Source: Asterias rubens (lineage: Eukaryota > Echinodermata > Asteroidea > Forcipulatida > Asteriidae). From it: a stretch of 64,000 nucleotides of DNA. The DNA is taken from positions 8,039,407 to 8,103,406 of the forward strand of contig NC_047082.1 in NCBI RefSeq assembly GCF_902459465.1. The letters are read 5' to 3'. Positions 47,794-60,600 of the stretch are shown here, one piece after another. The notes beneath the pieces were generated by a model. It was not told where the DNA came from. It ran no database searches and worked only from the letters and a program-made list of their open reading frames with translations. The position numbers and the translations under genes were made by a program. The number at the start of each line of letters is the position of its first letter. Position 1 is the stretch's first letter.

Positions 47794-50700
47794 TCATGAT
47801 GACCTGGTTCCAAGACTGAAAGATCCAGTTTTCTTGAGATGTAGAATCTGATTAATGAGTTGACCAAAGGCAATGGTGATGACTAGCCCTGACAGGATAC
47901 AGATCCACCATTCCCAAACCAGAGGGAAACTCACATTAACTGAGAAAGTAGACAAAAAAACTCATTCATGCAATGGTAGCTCAGTCAGAATGTTCTCATT
48001 CTCATTCCACAGGGTTACTAATATCAAAAGAAAAACTCATATTGATACATGTAGCTGTCAGGTTAAACGAAAAGCTCATATTAAAGCTGTCAGGCTATGT
48101 TAACAAGACATTCTCATTCCACAAGGTAATAATAAAAAATAAAAACCTTGTTTGATAAGCAAGTCGTACAAGGATGCAAACAAGACATTTTCAGGACTAA
48201 TGCTTTGTTTTCAAAAAGGCAAGGACACCAAGGCGTTTTCTCCAAGGTAAAGGGCACCTCCTTAAAAGCCATTGGACACTTTCGGTACAGAATTTTTGTT
48301 TTAAGTTCACAGATTTACAAATAACTTACAGGGTTTACAGAAGGTAATGGTGAAAGACTTCTCTTGAAATATTATTCCATGAAATGCTTTACTTTTTGAG
48401 AAAACATTAAAACAATATAAATTCTCGATATCGAGAATAACGGATTTAATTTAAACACATGTCATGACACGGCAAAACGTGCGGAAACAAGGGTGGGTTT
48501 TCCCATTGTTTTCTCCCTACTCCGATGACCGATTGAGCCTAAATTTTCACAGGTTTCTTATTTTATATACAAGTTGTGGTAAATGAAGTGTGGGCCTCGG
48601 ACAATACTGTTTACCGAAAGTGTCTAATGGCTTTAAGAAACTGTAAATGATTATCGGAACCAGGGGCAACGGAGCAGGAAAGTCTAAAGTATCAGGCGTT
48701 CTATTAAAAGCAACAAACACTGACTGTTAAAAAGAAACTTAGCAGTTAGTTCAGAGGAATAAAATAATTGAATTTACCTGCACATGTGATTGCACAATGA
48801 ATAATAGTCACAGTGATGGCAAAATCCCATAACCTATCCCGAAGGAATACAAGAAATACGAAGGTAGAGAAGAAATATGTACACTCCAGAGCGATGAAGT
48901 CACCTTTAATGGAAGAAAAAGAGTAGAAAAACCAACTATGAATAAAGAAATTAAATATATAACCATTTTGAGGTATTATTGAATATTTTTGAGTGTGTTG
49001 TATCTTTTTATGCTCAACACTGCTGATGGAGAACCAAACCCAAAATGATGTAAAGGTAAAGGGTGCAAGGGGCCAGGCCATGGTATTTATTTATCCTTTT
49101 GATGTTTATACCTTGCTTTGATTATCATTCAGTTATTGTTTGTTATGTATAGGATAATGCCAGAAAACGCACATCATTCGGGGGTAGGAATGTAAATCGC
49201 GTCCCACGACGAATGGCCCGAACACCGAGGGCATTTTTATGCGAGTTAAGTCCCACCTGTGACCTCATGCTATTGCTCCAGCGCTCCATTATTTCATTTA
49301 AATGGATTCCGTTGAAACCATACCCACCATGAAATTCGTGCGATAAAATGGAGCAATTGAAAAATAACATGACTTCAGAGGTGGCGGTTCATTTCGTTAA
49401 CGAAACGGCTGACAATTTAGAGGGCTACAAATGAAGGAAAATGAATGAAGGAAACTTTGAAACACTTACTAATGAAAGGCTGCGACTCCCACTTTGTAGA
49501 ATTTGTAAAAATGGCTTCGTAGCTTTTATAGTGGAATGGGATCGTGCCATCAAAGTTTTTTAACCTGCAGTACAATAAAGTTTGCAAAGAAAGAAAACAA
49601 TCATTCTATGATACATTTATTAAATAGGTTTAAGACACAAGATACCTTTGGTAATTGTCAAAGACCAGTCTTCTCACTTGGTGTACCTCAACATACATTG
49701 TATGCACAATGTTTTTTATAACAAACCTGTGAAAAATAATGGAAGCAAAACACCCTTGTCGCACAAGTTGTGTGCTTTCAGATGCTTGAATTCGAGACCT
49801 CAGCTGAATTCTTGAATTCAATTCAAATATTTTAGTGAGGAATTACTTTACTACGTTACTTCAGAGAGAGCCGTTTCCCACATTGTTTTATACTATCAAC
49901 AGCTCTCCATTGCTCGTTAATACCAAGAAGTAAGTTTTTATGCTAAAAATTACTTTGAGTAATTACCAATAGTGTCCAGTGCCTTTTAGATCCAGACCAT
50001 GAGTGATAGTTCAAAGACTTAATTAATTTAGGGGGGGGGGGTGTGTCAACAAATTGATCTTACTCACTTGAAGATTCCATGAACTAGGCTAGCAATAACG
50101 TAGAATACACAGTAGAATGAAATCAGAGTCATCAACAGCCAGAATATAACTGCCTATAAAAGAAGCCACAAAGAAGCAAAAGAGTGAAAATTGGAAAACA
50201 TGACTGCCTAGGTTTGTGTAAAAAGAGGACGCTAAAAAAAAACTATAACTATAAACTATAATATGATTTGCCTGCTTACAATTCAATATACCATGGACAT
50301 GATGGAGCAATTATTGCTCCATGAAAATACTAAAAAGTAAAAAGTAGATCATCCGTAAATGGTCCACCACACCAGAAATCATAAAAATCTACAATGAAAA
50401 ATTACTTTAATAATTTTTATTATATTCTATTTTCTAGGCACACCTACAGGGGATACTTTAGAAAAGTTTCCGTATCGGGCGCCACCACTTTTTCATTCGA
50501 TATGAAATAATAATATTAATATTCTCTAATTTACCTCAAATTGAGGCTCAATGAGATTGAGATATCCCTTTTTGTAAAAAAGAGTGAAAAGGTGGTGGCG
50601 CCATACGGAAAGTTATCCCCAACTGGAACTAACTTGTTTGTACAAAGTGAGATATTGCTTTTGTTATTTTATTATCATTCAACAGAACAATTGAATTAAC

Positions 50701-50870
50701 AATAAGGGGGGCAAGTGGCAGTTCCAAATTTCTTATTTATGTTTTTGTTTATAAACAAAAACATTTTGCATGCAGACTGCTGCTAACACTAACAAAATTT
50801 GCACATTGATTGAGTAGAACTTAGAAGGTCAAAAGTGGAGACTGTTTACCGATGAAGAAGCATAGTCCAT
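47794..50870 (-). CDS. TMEM244: TMEM244-like four-helix membrane protein
   Basis: Function unknown; TMEM244 is an uncharacterised multi-pass membrane protein. Five exons give 157 residues with phases agreeing: 50850-50870, 50068-50153, 49470-49564, 48778-48903, 47794-47939. Predicted helices are at about 8-31, 70-88, 92-109 and 119-138. The loop between helices 1 and 2 contains LKNFDGTIPFHYKSY. Recognition rests on the third-helix motif RLWDFAITVTIIHCAITC and the following FPLVWEWW, which match vertebrate TMEM244 (WDYAISVTILHVAITS, FPLTSHWW). The C-terminal tail after helix 4 is short and polar. The start codon was chosen because its ATG gives the only frame that splices in phase to helix 1; an out-of-frame ATG lies 14 bases upstream. 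Human TMEM244, as I recall, is about 128 residues, so the C-terminal extension is longer here. The family call is fairly secure, function is not. Confidence 0.85.
48265..48634. repeat. TIR MITE with TTAA target, family B, copy 2
   Basis: The ends are AAAAGCCATTGGACACTTTC and CGAAAGTGTCTAATGGCTTT, with TTAA at both borders. The interior aligns with copy 1 at 46351-46716, for example CTTACAGGGTTTACAGAAGG and CACATGTCATGACACGG. It lies in the last intron of the TMEM244-like gene. Confidence 0.85.
49631..49987. repeat. MITE, family A
   Basis: It begins near GATACCTTTGGTAATTGTC and ends GTAATTACCAATAGTGTCC plus AGTGCCTTTT. Internal blocks AAAGACCAGTCTTCTCACTT and TGTGTGCTTTCAGATGCTTG match the other copies. 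It lies in the TMEM244-like intron between exons 49470-49564 and 50068-50153. Confidence 0.75.
50462..50618. repeat. TIR MITE, family F, copy 1
   Basis: The left end GTTTCCGTATCGGGCGCCAC and the right end GTGGTGGCGCCATACGGAAA are inverted. The interior has 'ACTTTTTCATTCGATATGAA' and a poorly conserved AT centre. It is located in the first intron of the TMEM244-like gene, 230 bp from its start codon. A second copy is at 51909-52042. Confidence 0.85.
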
Positions 50871-51630
50871 TCTTGGCAGAATCCGGGAGTCATGCTCATG
50901 TTTCTCTTGGGTTTTGGTCAACGCCATTCCGTTCGGCGGCAACAGTAAACACAAATGAAAAGGACGAGTGCATTATGACACTTCACTTCCAATCCGCCCC
51001 AATTAGTTTACCATGCGTCTGGGGCGGTTTGCATTGTTTTGAAAGAAACAAGTCTTTAAATGGCGCCCTCTGTCAGCCTCTTACGTTTAGCTTTCGCGGC
51101 AAATTAATGATGTCTTGCCCAGTCTCTCAAGATCGATCATGACTGGGAGCTAACTTATGAGTCGCACATCTAATCACAAGGTAATTTCATCTGGATATTA
51201 ATAACTGGACATGACTAATTTATACCTACAAGTTCAGCACCATCAGTACCGTACCTAAATAATATCTAATAATTGTAGATTTCAATTCTTCAAATCTTTC
51301 CTTTTTCGCGCCAAATGTCTATTTACTGATTCGGTAGAAAACAATATCGTGCCGCGAACTCAAAATGATATGATAACCTTTGAATGTTTCATTGTAAATT
51401 ACCATTAAAATTACTGTAACCATGAAATTTATATTCTAACAGAAAAAATTGTTCACACAAGCCAGTGTAGGAATATAATTTTCAGGGTTTAGATTTACTT
51501 TTTTGTGATCGGCGAATGCACATCGCCTAACTAAAGTTGCAAGCCCATCAGATTGTTATAACACACAAAACATGGCACGTTCTGCGCTGCCGAACAATGA
51601 AGTATTTTTGATGATTTCTACATTAGAAAA
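50871..51630. promoter_or_regulatory. Divergent promoter region, TMEM244-like / ATAD2, with E2F-type sites
   Basis: The two start codons are 760 bp apart and point away from each other. TTTTTCGCGCCAAA at 51302-51315 is an excellent E2F/DP site. TTTCGCGGCAAA at 51092-51103 is a second, weaker one. AAATGGCGCC at 51058-51067 resembles a YY1 site. Human ATAD2 is a known E2F-responsive gene, so the sites most likely serve ATAD2 (inference). I see no TATA box. Confidence 0.7.
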
Positions 51631-54600
51631 ATGGTGAAAACAAGGCATTCTGCACCCATAGAAGACGATTGTGGGGATGGGTTTATCTCATTGAGTCGTC
51701 GGAGGGGTGAGAGGCAACCTCAACCTAAAGAGGAGGTGAGAAATCTAATGTTTTCCATCAGCTATTTTGGATGGTTTTGTTTGTTTCTGTCTCTGTTCAT
51801 TTACCATCATGTTTACAATGACTGGCTGTGTTGTTTTGTGCACTGAGTTATGTCTGTAGTGTGCGATCGAGTCAATTGGTCGTGTCACACACGATTTGTC
51901 AACAGTTATGGATAACTTTCCGTATGGCGCCACCACTTTTTCACTCATTTTTACAAAAAGGGATATATCAATCAGGTAAATTAGATACTATATTATTTTA
52001 TTTCGAATGAAAAAGTGGTGGCGCCATACGGAAACTTTTCCACAGTTATGTAATTTTCTTCTGTCCGCCACCGTGGGTCTGTGTATAGTGGTCTACTTCT
52101 ACCTCGTTATTTGAGGATGGTCGTTATTTGAGGATGGTGGTTGGTGGTACGCTGCTACCATTATGTCCATGACCATGCATGGCTTCAGACTCCAGTCCAG
52201 ACCAGACATCAGATTGAGAGAGAGACCACCAGCAAACCACCAGCATCTGTAATTTTGTAACATTTGAACAACAGTTATTTTATAATTAATTCTTGCATCA
52301 ACCGTGTGTCAATCATCCATCAAGCAATTAAAAAAATATAATTAAATCATAATTTAAAAATATTTTTCAAAAGTACGAAATACTTTTTAAATTTTTGGCA
52401 GTGGATATGTTGGTCGAGATCTGTCAATTGCGATGCGCCATTTTTTGGTCAACCATAATTCCAACATCCACGCACTGCCACAATTGACTGGAACTATGGA
52501 TTTGTTGTTTTGTTCCAGCCGAATTTTAACTCTGGCAGCGATGTTACTCCCACTCCAAAGAGTAAACGCCAACGGTTAAATGTACCCGGGAGCTCATCCG
52601 TTTCTACCGGAGAAAGTCTCGCCCAGACAAGGACACGGAGAAACCGGTAAAAGATTATAGTTCACTTTAAAGTACACTTTCAGATTGTTTGCAGCAATAG
52701 TGATAATGATAACGATGCAAAGAGAACACATTCTACTGGTTGAATGAGCGTGTGCGTATTCTGCACGGAGCAATTCAACCAATATAATGTGTTCTCTTTG
52801 CGTCGTGATCGGTCGCTTTCGTAATTGCTGCAGTGTGACTCGGCCTTTAGGGCCTACTTCACACAGCCCCACCAAGCATGACAACTGCCTATAATGTAGC
52901 TTGGCTCCAAATTTACACTGGACCACCGGCCCAAGGCCAGCGATTCAATGTTGGGCCAGTCAACTCGACACCTATGTCTCAAAAGAATGATGTTCAAATG
53001 TTGAGTTTGAGTCTCACACATATCTTTCAATCCTGCTTAGGCCGTGTCCGAAACGGCGACTTCGGCTACAGCTACGTCTAGATCAGCGCGTCTACCAGTG
53101 TTGAAGAATAGGCAGACGCGCGTGATCTAGCCGTAGCTGTAGCCGAAGTCGCCGTTTCGGACACGGCCTTAGTTTCACCCATAAAAAAGAAGAGATCAAT
53201 CTTTTCTTAGTGTTTGTTCAAATAAACCATTTACCTGATAAAACTGTGTTCTCAATTTGATTCTAGTCTCTCCTCATTTTGATGCAAATTTTCATCTATT
53301 AGATCCTCGTTCTTAATGGATGATGACACACCACTCACTACTTATAGTCCAGTTCGGACGAGACGGTCATCTAAGAAGGAGATTCCATCGGAAGACTTGA
53401 CAATTGACAACATCCATCTGGCCGAGTTTGAAGATGAGGATGGGGAGTTTGTGCCGAGACGCAGCATGCGAGAAAGAAAACCATTATATACCTCAATGAA
53501 CACCAACTTAATTGGTAATGTACCCAAATGTTTTGTCTTCGGGCCTTTCAGGCAAATCAGGGACCTCCTATTGTTCTATTTTGTTTGTGTTTAATTTTTT
53601 TGCAACAGCTCCCACGATTTCTTGTATGCATATTTGAACTGGGAACCTTCATAAGGCTCTTTTGTTAAAGGTCCCCAGTTTAAATGGGTTTACCTGCCCT
53701 GCTGCACATAAAAGCCAACACAGTGTTGAAGTGAAGCTAAAAGACATGCTTGTATCAGGCCTGGAAATAGCCCACGGCACACACATCGATTGAAGTGGTA
53801 CCCTTTGCTTTTGCTGTGTTGCCTTTAGCAAAACTCAAATACAAATTGACACTATGACATATTCCTCATAAAAGCTCCCCTTGCCAGATGAAAACTACTT
53901 AACGACACATGAAGAGGTTTGCGCTTTAACATTCCTCCATTGTCATACAGTTAACCACATGCTATCTGCACCTCAAGGTGAGAATTCTGGCAAGTCGATT
54001 CGTAAATCGGATCAGAAGAAAGAAGAAGATGAGGAGGAGGAAGTAGAGGATGAAGAAGAAGAAGAAGAAGAAGAAGATGGAGGATTGGAGGAAGAGGTCA
54101 GTCAGAAAGGAATCCAAATACAATCCTTAGTATATAGTGTCGTGTCATGGCCTAGCGGTTGAGAGCACCGGACTCAAGCTCTTGTGTTTCTGATCAGCAG
54201 AGTGTGGGTTCGAGTCACGGTTGTTACACCTGTGTCCTCAAGCAAGACAATTAACCATGATGCTTCATCCTTTGGATGGGACGTATAGCCAGTGGTCCTG
54301 TGTGTTGTGTGACACACGTAAAAGAACCCAGTGCACAGAAAAGAGAAGGGGTTCACCCAGGTGTTCCTGGTTTGATTGGCAACATATTGCGCCACAGCAC
54401 CTTGTAAAGCATTACATGGTGCTATGTAAAAGGAGTAGGTCTCATAATTTAAATGTAGTCTCACATACCTAGCAGGAAAATACTGTATGTTAAAGTGACG
54501 GATTGCTCACTATTGATCCCTTGCTCGCACGTCACACGCGGCAACAGTGCCACGCTCACCATGTTGGTGGGCAATAGGTTTCCGTGTGAATGCTTCGTCG

Positions 54601-57600
54601 CCTAAAATGCGCACTTCACCGAATAACGCACGGTGATATTGCCCACCAGTATGGCGCATCCAAGATTATTCTGATGATGATGTCAGGTGAATTGGGTCAA
54701 TATTATTAGAAGGCGCTATTATATTATTATTGTTTATGACTTAGGAGGAGGAGGAGAGGTCTGGCCTTGATATGTACTCAAGAATCAAGAGACGTCATAT
54801 CGAGAGGCGGGCTCAGGAGCATGCTGAGGAAGAGGAGGAAGAAGAGGAATCTTCAGATGGGACAGAGGAGAGCGAGGGTAAAGATATTGATATTTATTTC
54901 TATTAAATGAGGAGGGTAGATTGCCTTCGCTTTGGATCCAAACCAGACCTCATTTATTATTTTATTGATATGTGAGAAATTAGATGTAGCTGTTGCAAAC
55001 AACTTGCCAACCAAATGGACCTATGGTATAAATGCAAAAAATAGTTAATGACCTGACGTTTCGACCCTAGCAGAGTCTGTCTCGAAAGCTAAATGTCAAC
55101 ACAACAAACATGACAGGTAACCTTTTTGAAACAAAACGAAACGTCAGGCCATAAATTGTTTTATGTCACAATATTTCGATATTTTCAACATCAGAATTGA
55201 CTATGTTATCCTCAATATTGTATCATGACGATATTATCGTGATATCGTCCAGCTTTAACGTCTTCTAAGCCAGAGTGCCGTTTCTTTCTTGTAAATCAGA
55301 GGACAGTTCTGAAGAAGAAGAGGAGGAAGATCCCCCTACTAAGAATTATGGTTTGAGGCAACATCGTCGCATTGTACAGCGTTATGAGGCTCCATTGCAA
55401 GGTGAGAAACAAATTATCAATCTTATTTCTGTCACAATTTCAAATACAGGCCAACCTCAGCCAAATCCCATTTAATCCCTAGCCAATCAACACCCGTTCA
55501 AAAAACTAGCCAAAAACAACTAAAAAATGAAACTGTAATGAAAGTTTTTTTCTCTTTTTGATTCCATTCATGTAAGAAATTCTCTGGTCCAGTAAACGTC
55601 TTGTGGATTCCCCCCCCCCCCCCCTCAAATACCAGTTCACTGAAGTTCACTGAAGTTCACTTGGAGTTGTTTAAACTGATGACGGTTATATACAAATCTT
55701 GTTCATTTCTGAGTACAGAGTCGATTCGAAGGAAGCGTTCCATTCGTCTGTTTGATGGTCCACAGTCCCCTCTACGACGTCGATTTCGAAAACACTCGAA
55801 ACCTCTTACACCAATCAGAAGTCCACATTTCAAACGGTGAGTAACGATCTGTTCCATTTCTCTGTATGTAATCCAATCTACTCAAATCACCTACAGTTGT
55901 CATCATTTGTCTTTGTATTTAAAAAAAATTACATTTTGTTTTCTTGTCAGGAAGCACCACGCTACTCATAACAGTTCTTCTACAAGTTCAGGATCTTCAG
56001 ATGATGAAAGACGATTTGAGCGTCGTAAAAAGAAGAGTATGGCATTTAGTAGAATGAGGTAAGAAAAAGCTGGTACTTATTTGTTTACATCTTTGAAGTA
56101 ATATTGGAGGTCTCGACTGAGGTCTTAGAAGATGAGGTCTTGGCGGGACCTTTCAAATAGCCATTCAAGGGCACCAAGGCAATGATCAGGGGGCATGGAG
56201 GCAATTGCCTTTGTAGCCTTAGTGAGGATGCAAGCCTACCCTGCCTGTTTGACTAAGTGGTTTTTGTTTTGAAGTTTTGAGATTTCTTGGAAGATGAGCC
56301 TAAACTGTTAACCTCTTTGTAGATGTCTTCCAATGAACATGGTTCCTGACGATGTCACCGGTGTGAAGAAAGACAGACAGAAAATCGGCAGCAGTCTGGC
56401 GGATGTTGACCCCATGACGATTGATACATCGGTAAGGACTTTTGTCCCCCTTCGTTTTTTCAATCCCTCCTGTATACCCAAAACCCTTTACACCCCAACC
56501 ACCACCTACAAATAACCGTCGACAACCGCAGCAGTTGCCGTGGTGCCCTCTGCTTTTGCTGTGTGCCCTTTGCCCTCACTACATACATTTCTTTTGACAT
56601 CAGGTAACCTTTGACAGTGTTGGCGGTCTCAACCAGCACGTTCAGTCCAACCCTTCATATAGGACGTCCACTCACTACAATATAGCACAGCCACTCACTA
56701 CAATATAGGACAGTCACTCACTACATACATTTCTTTTGACATCAGGTAACTTTCGACAGTGTTGGTGGCCTAAACCAGCACGTCCAGTCTCTTAAAGAGA
56801 TGGTCGTCTTCCCTCTCCTCTATCCTGAAGTCTTCGAGCGATTCAAGATCTCTCCGCCCCGAGGTGTCCTCTTCTACGGTCCCCCAGGGACAGGCAAGAC
56901 CCTCGTTGCTAGAGCTCTGGCCAATGAATGTCGTCAAGGGGATAGGAGGGTCGCTTTCTTCATGCGGAAGGGAGCGGATTGTCTGAGCAAATGGGTTGGA
57001 GAGTCCGAGAGACAACTCAGACTTCTCTTTGACCAGGTGAGTTTAGAGGCAGTGGACACCTTTGAAAAATGTCAAAGACCAGTATTTTCACTTGGTGTAT
57101 CCCAACATATGCATAAAATAACCAACCTGTGAAAATTTGGACTCGAGTGGTCATGGAAGTTGCAAAGAAAGAACAACACACTTCTTGCACAAATTTGTGT
57201 GCTTTCAGGCCTGAAGTCTTTTATTTTTTTAGTGAGAAATTATATCTTTCTCTAAAGAAATTACGTTACTTCAGTGGGGAGCCATTTCTCACAATGAATT
57301 ATACTATCAATCAACAGCTATCCATTGCTTGTTACCAAGTAACTTTTTATGTTAACAATTACTTTGAGTAATTACCAATAATGTCCCGTGCCTTTAAATG
57401 ATGTATGAATGTTTGAAGTTTTTTGTTGGAGTTCATCTCTAGATTTGGCGTGATGTGTGACCTACAGGAAACTAACCCGTAACTATCTTCTCTCTTGACA
57501 GGCTTACTTGATGCGTCCCTCTATCATCTTCTTTGATGAGATAGATGGTCTTGCTCCAGTCCGATCTAGTCGGCAGGACCAGATCCACTCCTCTATTGTT

Positions 57601-60600
57601 TCGACACTACTGGCTCTTATGGATGGCTTGGATAGCCGTGGGGAGGTCGTGATCATTGGAGCGACCAATCGGATTGATTCGATTGACCCCGCCCTACGTA
57701 GACCAGGAAGGTTTGATAGAGAGTTCTCATTTCCACTACCGTCTCAAGAGGTAAGACCAACAAAAATAAAAAATAAATCTAACTTTTTGAAATAATTGTT
57801 GAAAAATAATTTGGTTGCGAGAACCAGCATAAGATGTTAGGACGCATTGAACCCATCCTAAGTTAGGACGAGTTACTTCTTGTTACTCATGATAGGATTA
57901 ATCCTAGCGTTTCGTGAAATTGGCTGCAGGGCCCCCAGGGGGAACAGTTAATTGACAACTGATGGGGGCTACCCTGGTCAAGTAAGACAAAATAAATAAA
58001 TACTTGAATTGTCAAATACTTTTATATTTAATTGCAGGCCCGTCGTACTATACTTTCAATTCATACCAAAGAATGGACCCCAAAGTTGTCTGATGCCTTT
58101 GTCTGTGAGGTCGCAGATAGATGTGTTGGTAAGTTTTTTTTATCCACTAAAACTAATATAAAACTCCTGTTTTTGTTCTTTTAGTTGTCTTGCAAATTTC
58201 CTCAAAATGAAGTTTCTGAATATCCTTGTGTTTGAACACCAAGTTTTAGATTTTTCAGTACAGATATTATTTGGCCTTTTGAAGATGGCAATAACAAATA
58301 TACTTCAATGTTTTTCCAATTAATTAGTTTCGGACTCTGCCATTCATTCTGGTCCTGCAGAAATTTCCCTGAAACTTAACCAATCCGTGTTCTGATGAAC
58401 AAATTTTAAAATACCCCTGATCATGGAAACTGTGTCCCTATTACGTTTAATAAAGTTTTAAAAGTTCTAAAAATCTCAACGATTGCAAGATGTAAATGTT
58501 ACCATCCCTGAAGGTGGCACAAAGAGCGGCATATTGTGTCAATAATAAAAAAGTCACAGAAACAAAGTCAAGCTTCAATCAGGGAAATAATTACAGAATA
58601 TCAGTGTTAAAAATATAGGTTTTCAGGCCACACTTAAACACATTGACAGTGGAGACAGTCCTTATATCTAAAGGCAGTTTGTTCCAAATAAAACATTTTT
58701 AATCATGCCAGAAAAATTAATACTTTCTTCGTGGATTCATTTTCTTCTTGTCAGGTTATTGTGGAGCTGATCTTAAAGCTCTCTGTACCGAAGCTGCCCT
58801 GCTCGCTCTCCGTCGTCAGTACCCACAAATCTACGCTTCCAAAGAGAAACTTCAACTGGATTTATCTCAGATTCAGATGAGTGCAAGAGATTTCTACCAA
58901 GCAATGAAGAAGATGGTACCAGCTGCGCAGCGCTCTGTTGTCTCTCCAGGGAGGGCGCTCTCCGTTGTGATTAGACCGCTTTTACAAAATCTATTAAATT
59001 CTGTTTTGGGACAGCTGAAAAGAATCATGCCGGAAGCAGTTAGTGAAAGCAACGTGGCTACTGGGCAAGGTCTGTTTGATTCAAATTGAATACAACATTA
59101 AATGTAAAATCAATGTCAAAGGTCATATAGTGTGATCAACCTTGTTCCTTTTCTTTAAAGAAGGGTCACAGATTGGTTTTGTCCCCTTAATGCTGATTAT
59201 TAGGTAAATTTATAAATTTATAAATAGGAAGAAACTATAAATAAATAGTAAAAATGCAAGTACAACCATGTGTAAATCTCTTTTGTGTGAGTGTTTGCTC
59301 TGAGAAGAGCCGGTGTGGTCTTGACGTTTCAAACAGTATACTCTGCTCGTCTTCAGGAGTACACTGTTCGAAACGTTGAGACCACAGATTTACACATGGT
59401 TGTACCGTCAAATTTACTACTTATTTATAGCTTCTTCTTAGTATGCTTTTTGTTTACAATCTTGACGTTACTTGTATAAATTGTTAGGTTTATCCGGTCC
59501 CTCCAACATGCTCCTTGAGATGCTGAATGCCGATGACTATAGTGATGAAGATGCTCCTTGCATCTTTGAGAAGTCGCCTCAGAACAATGTGAGAAGAAAG
59601 AGGAGTGGAGCAGAGAGGGAAAGACCATTTCAACCTTTTGTGGGATTCTCCAGGTACGACTTTAGTCTCTTGGCGTGATGTTTTGAATCAAGTGCAAACC
59701 TTTAACAGGGATGTTATCTCTCTGTTTTTAACCGGAAATATTTTCATTATTTTATTATACTTTATTACTTAGATCAAATTCATAAGAAAATGATGATAAA
59801 AACAGAATGGAAACGCCAAGATTGCAGAGTAGGGCTATCAAAACCCAAGATAAATGTATGTTAACAGGCTTCGGACCCGCAAGCTTTTGCGCTCGCAAGC
59901 TTTCATGCTTTGCGCTCTCAAGCTTTCATACTTTGCGCTCTTATTTCATTTTTTTTTTCAACAGCTTGTCACATCCCTGCTTATAGCACCAGGGACCAAT
60001 TTCATTGATCGGCCTAAGCAGAAAATATTGCTTCAGCAGAAATGAGCAGGATACCAGTCACAAATTGTACACGGGAGTTTGTACATGTTAGTTTGGCTGG
60101 TAATCTTGTTTTGGTAAGCTAAACTTGTTTATCCTTAGCTACTTTTTGTGCTGAAGCAGCTATTAGAACAGAAGGCTCTTTTTTGATTCTTTACAGTTGT
60201 GCATATGAGAGGCCCTCGACCCACAGGCCTCGCATACTTATATGTGGTGCTAAAGGTCAAGGTCAAAGTTCACATCTCGGCCCAGCAATCCTGCATACCC
60301 TAGAGAAGATGCCAGTCCATCGGTTAGATTTACCCGCCTTGTACTCTGTCAGTACCAACACCCCAGAAGAATGTTGTGCACAGGTAGGTCTATGTTTGCT
60401 TGTGGACAGTTTTTATAGGAAAAAGGAAGAGATTTTGATACATTTTTGTAAAAAGGTCAATTACGGGGGCTGTGATGTCATGATGTCTGTCCATGGAATA
60501 GACCGATCCATTAAGCTCCGCCCCATTGCGTATTGACCAATCACAACGCAACGAAGGTCCGACAAACAAGGCCCGACATGCGTGCGCGTATGCTTGGCGC

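Noticed and set aside
53881-54162. Separate 93-codon acidic gene
   Set aside because: The acidic part is ATAD2 exon 4 (53978-54096). The rest is intron read through.
56604-56700. Alternative functional ATAD2 exon
   Set aside because: After 15 codons it runs into short tandem repeats with stop codons and lacks the Walker A region. It is listed as a decayed copy instead.
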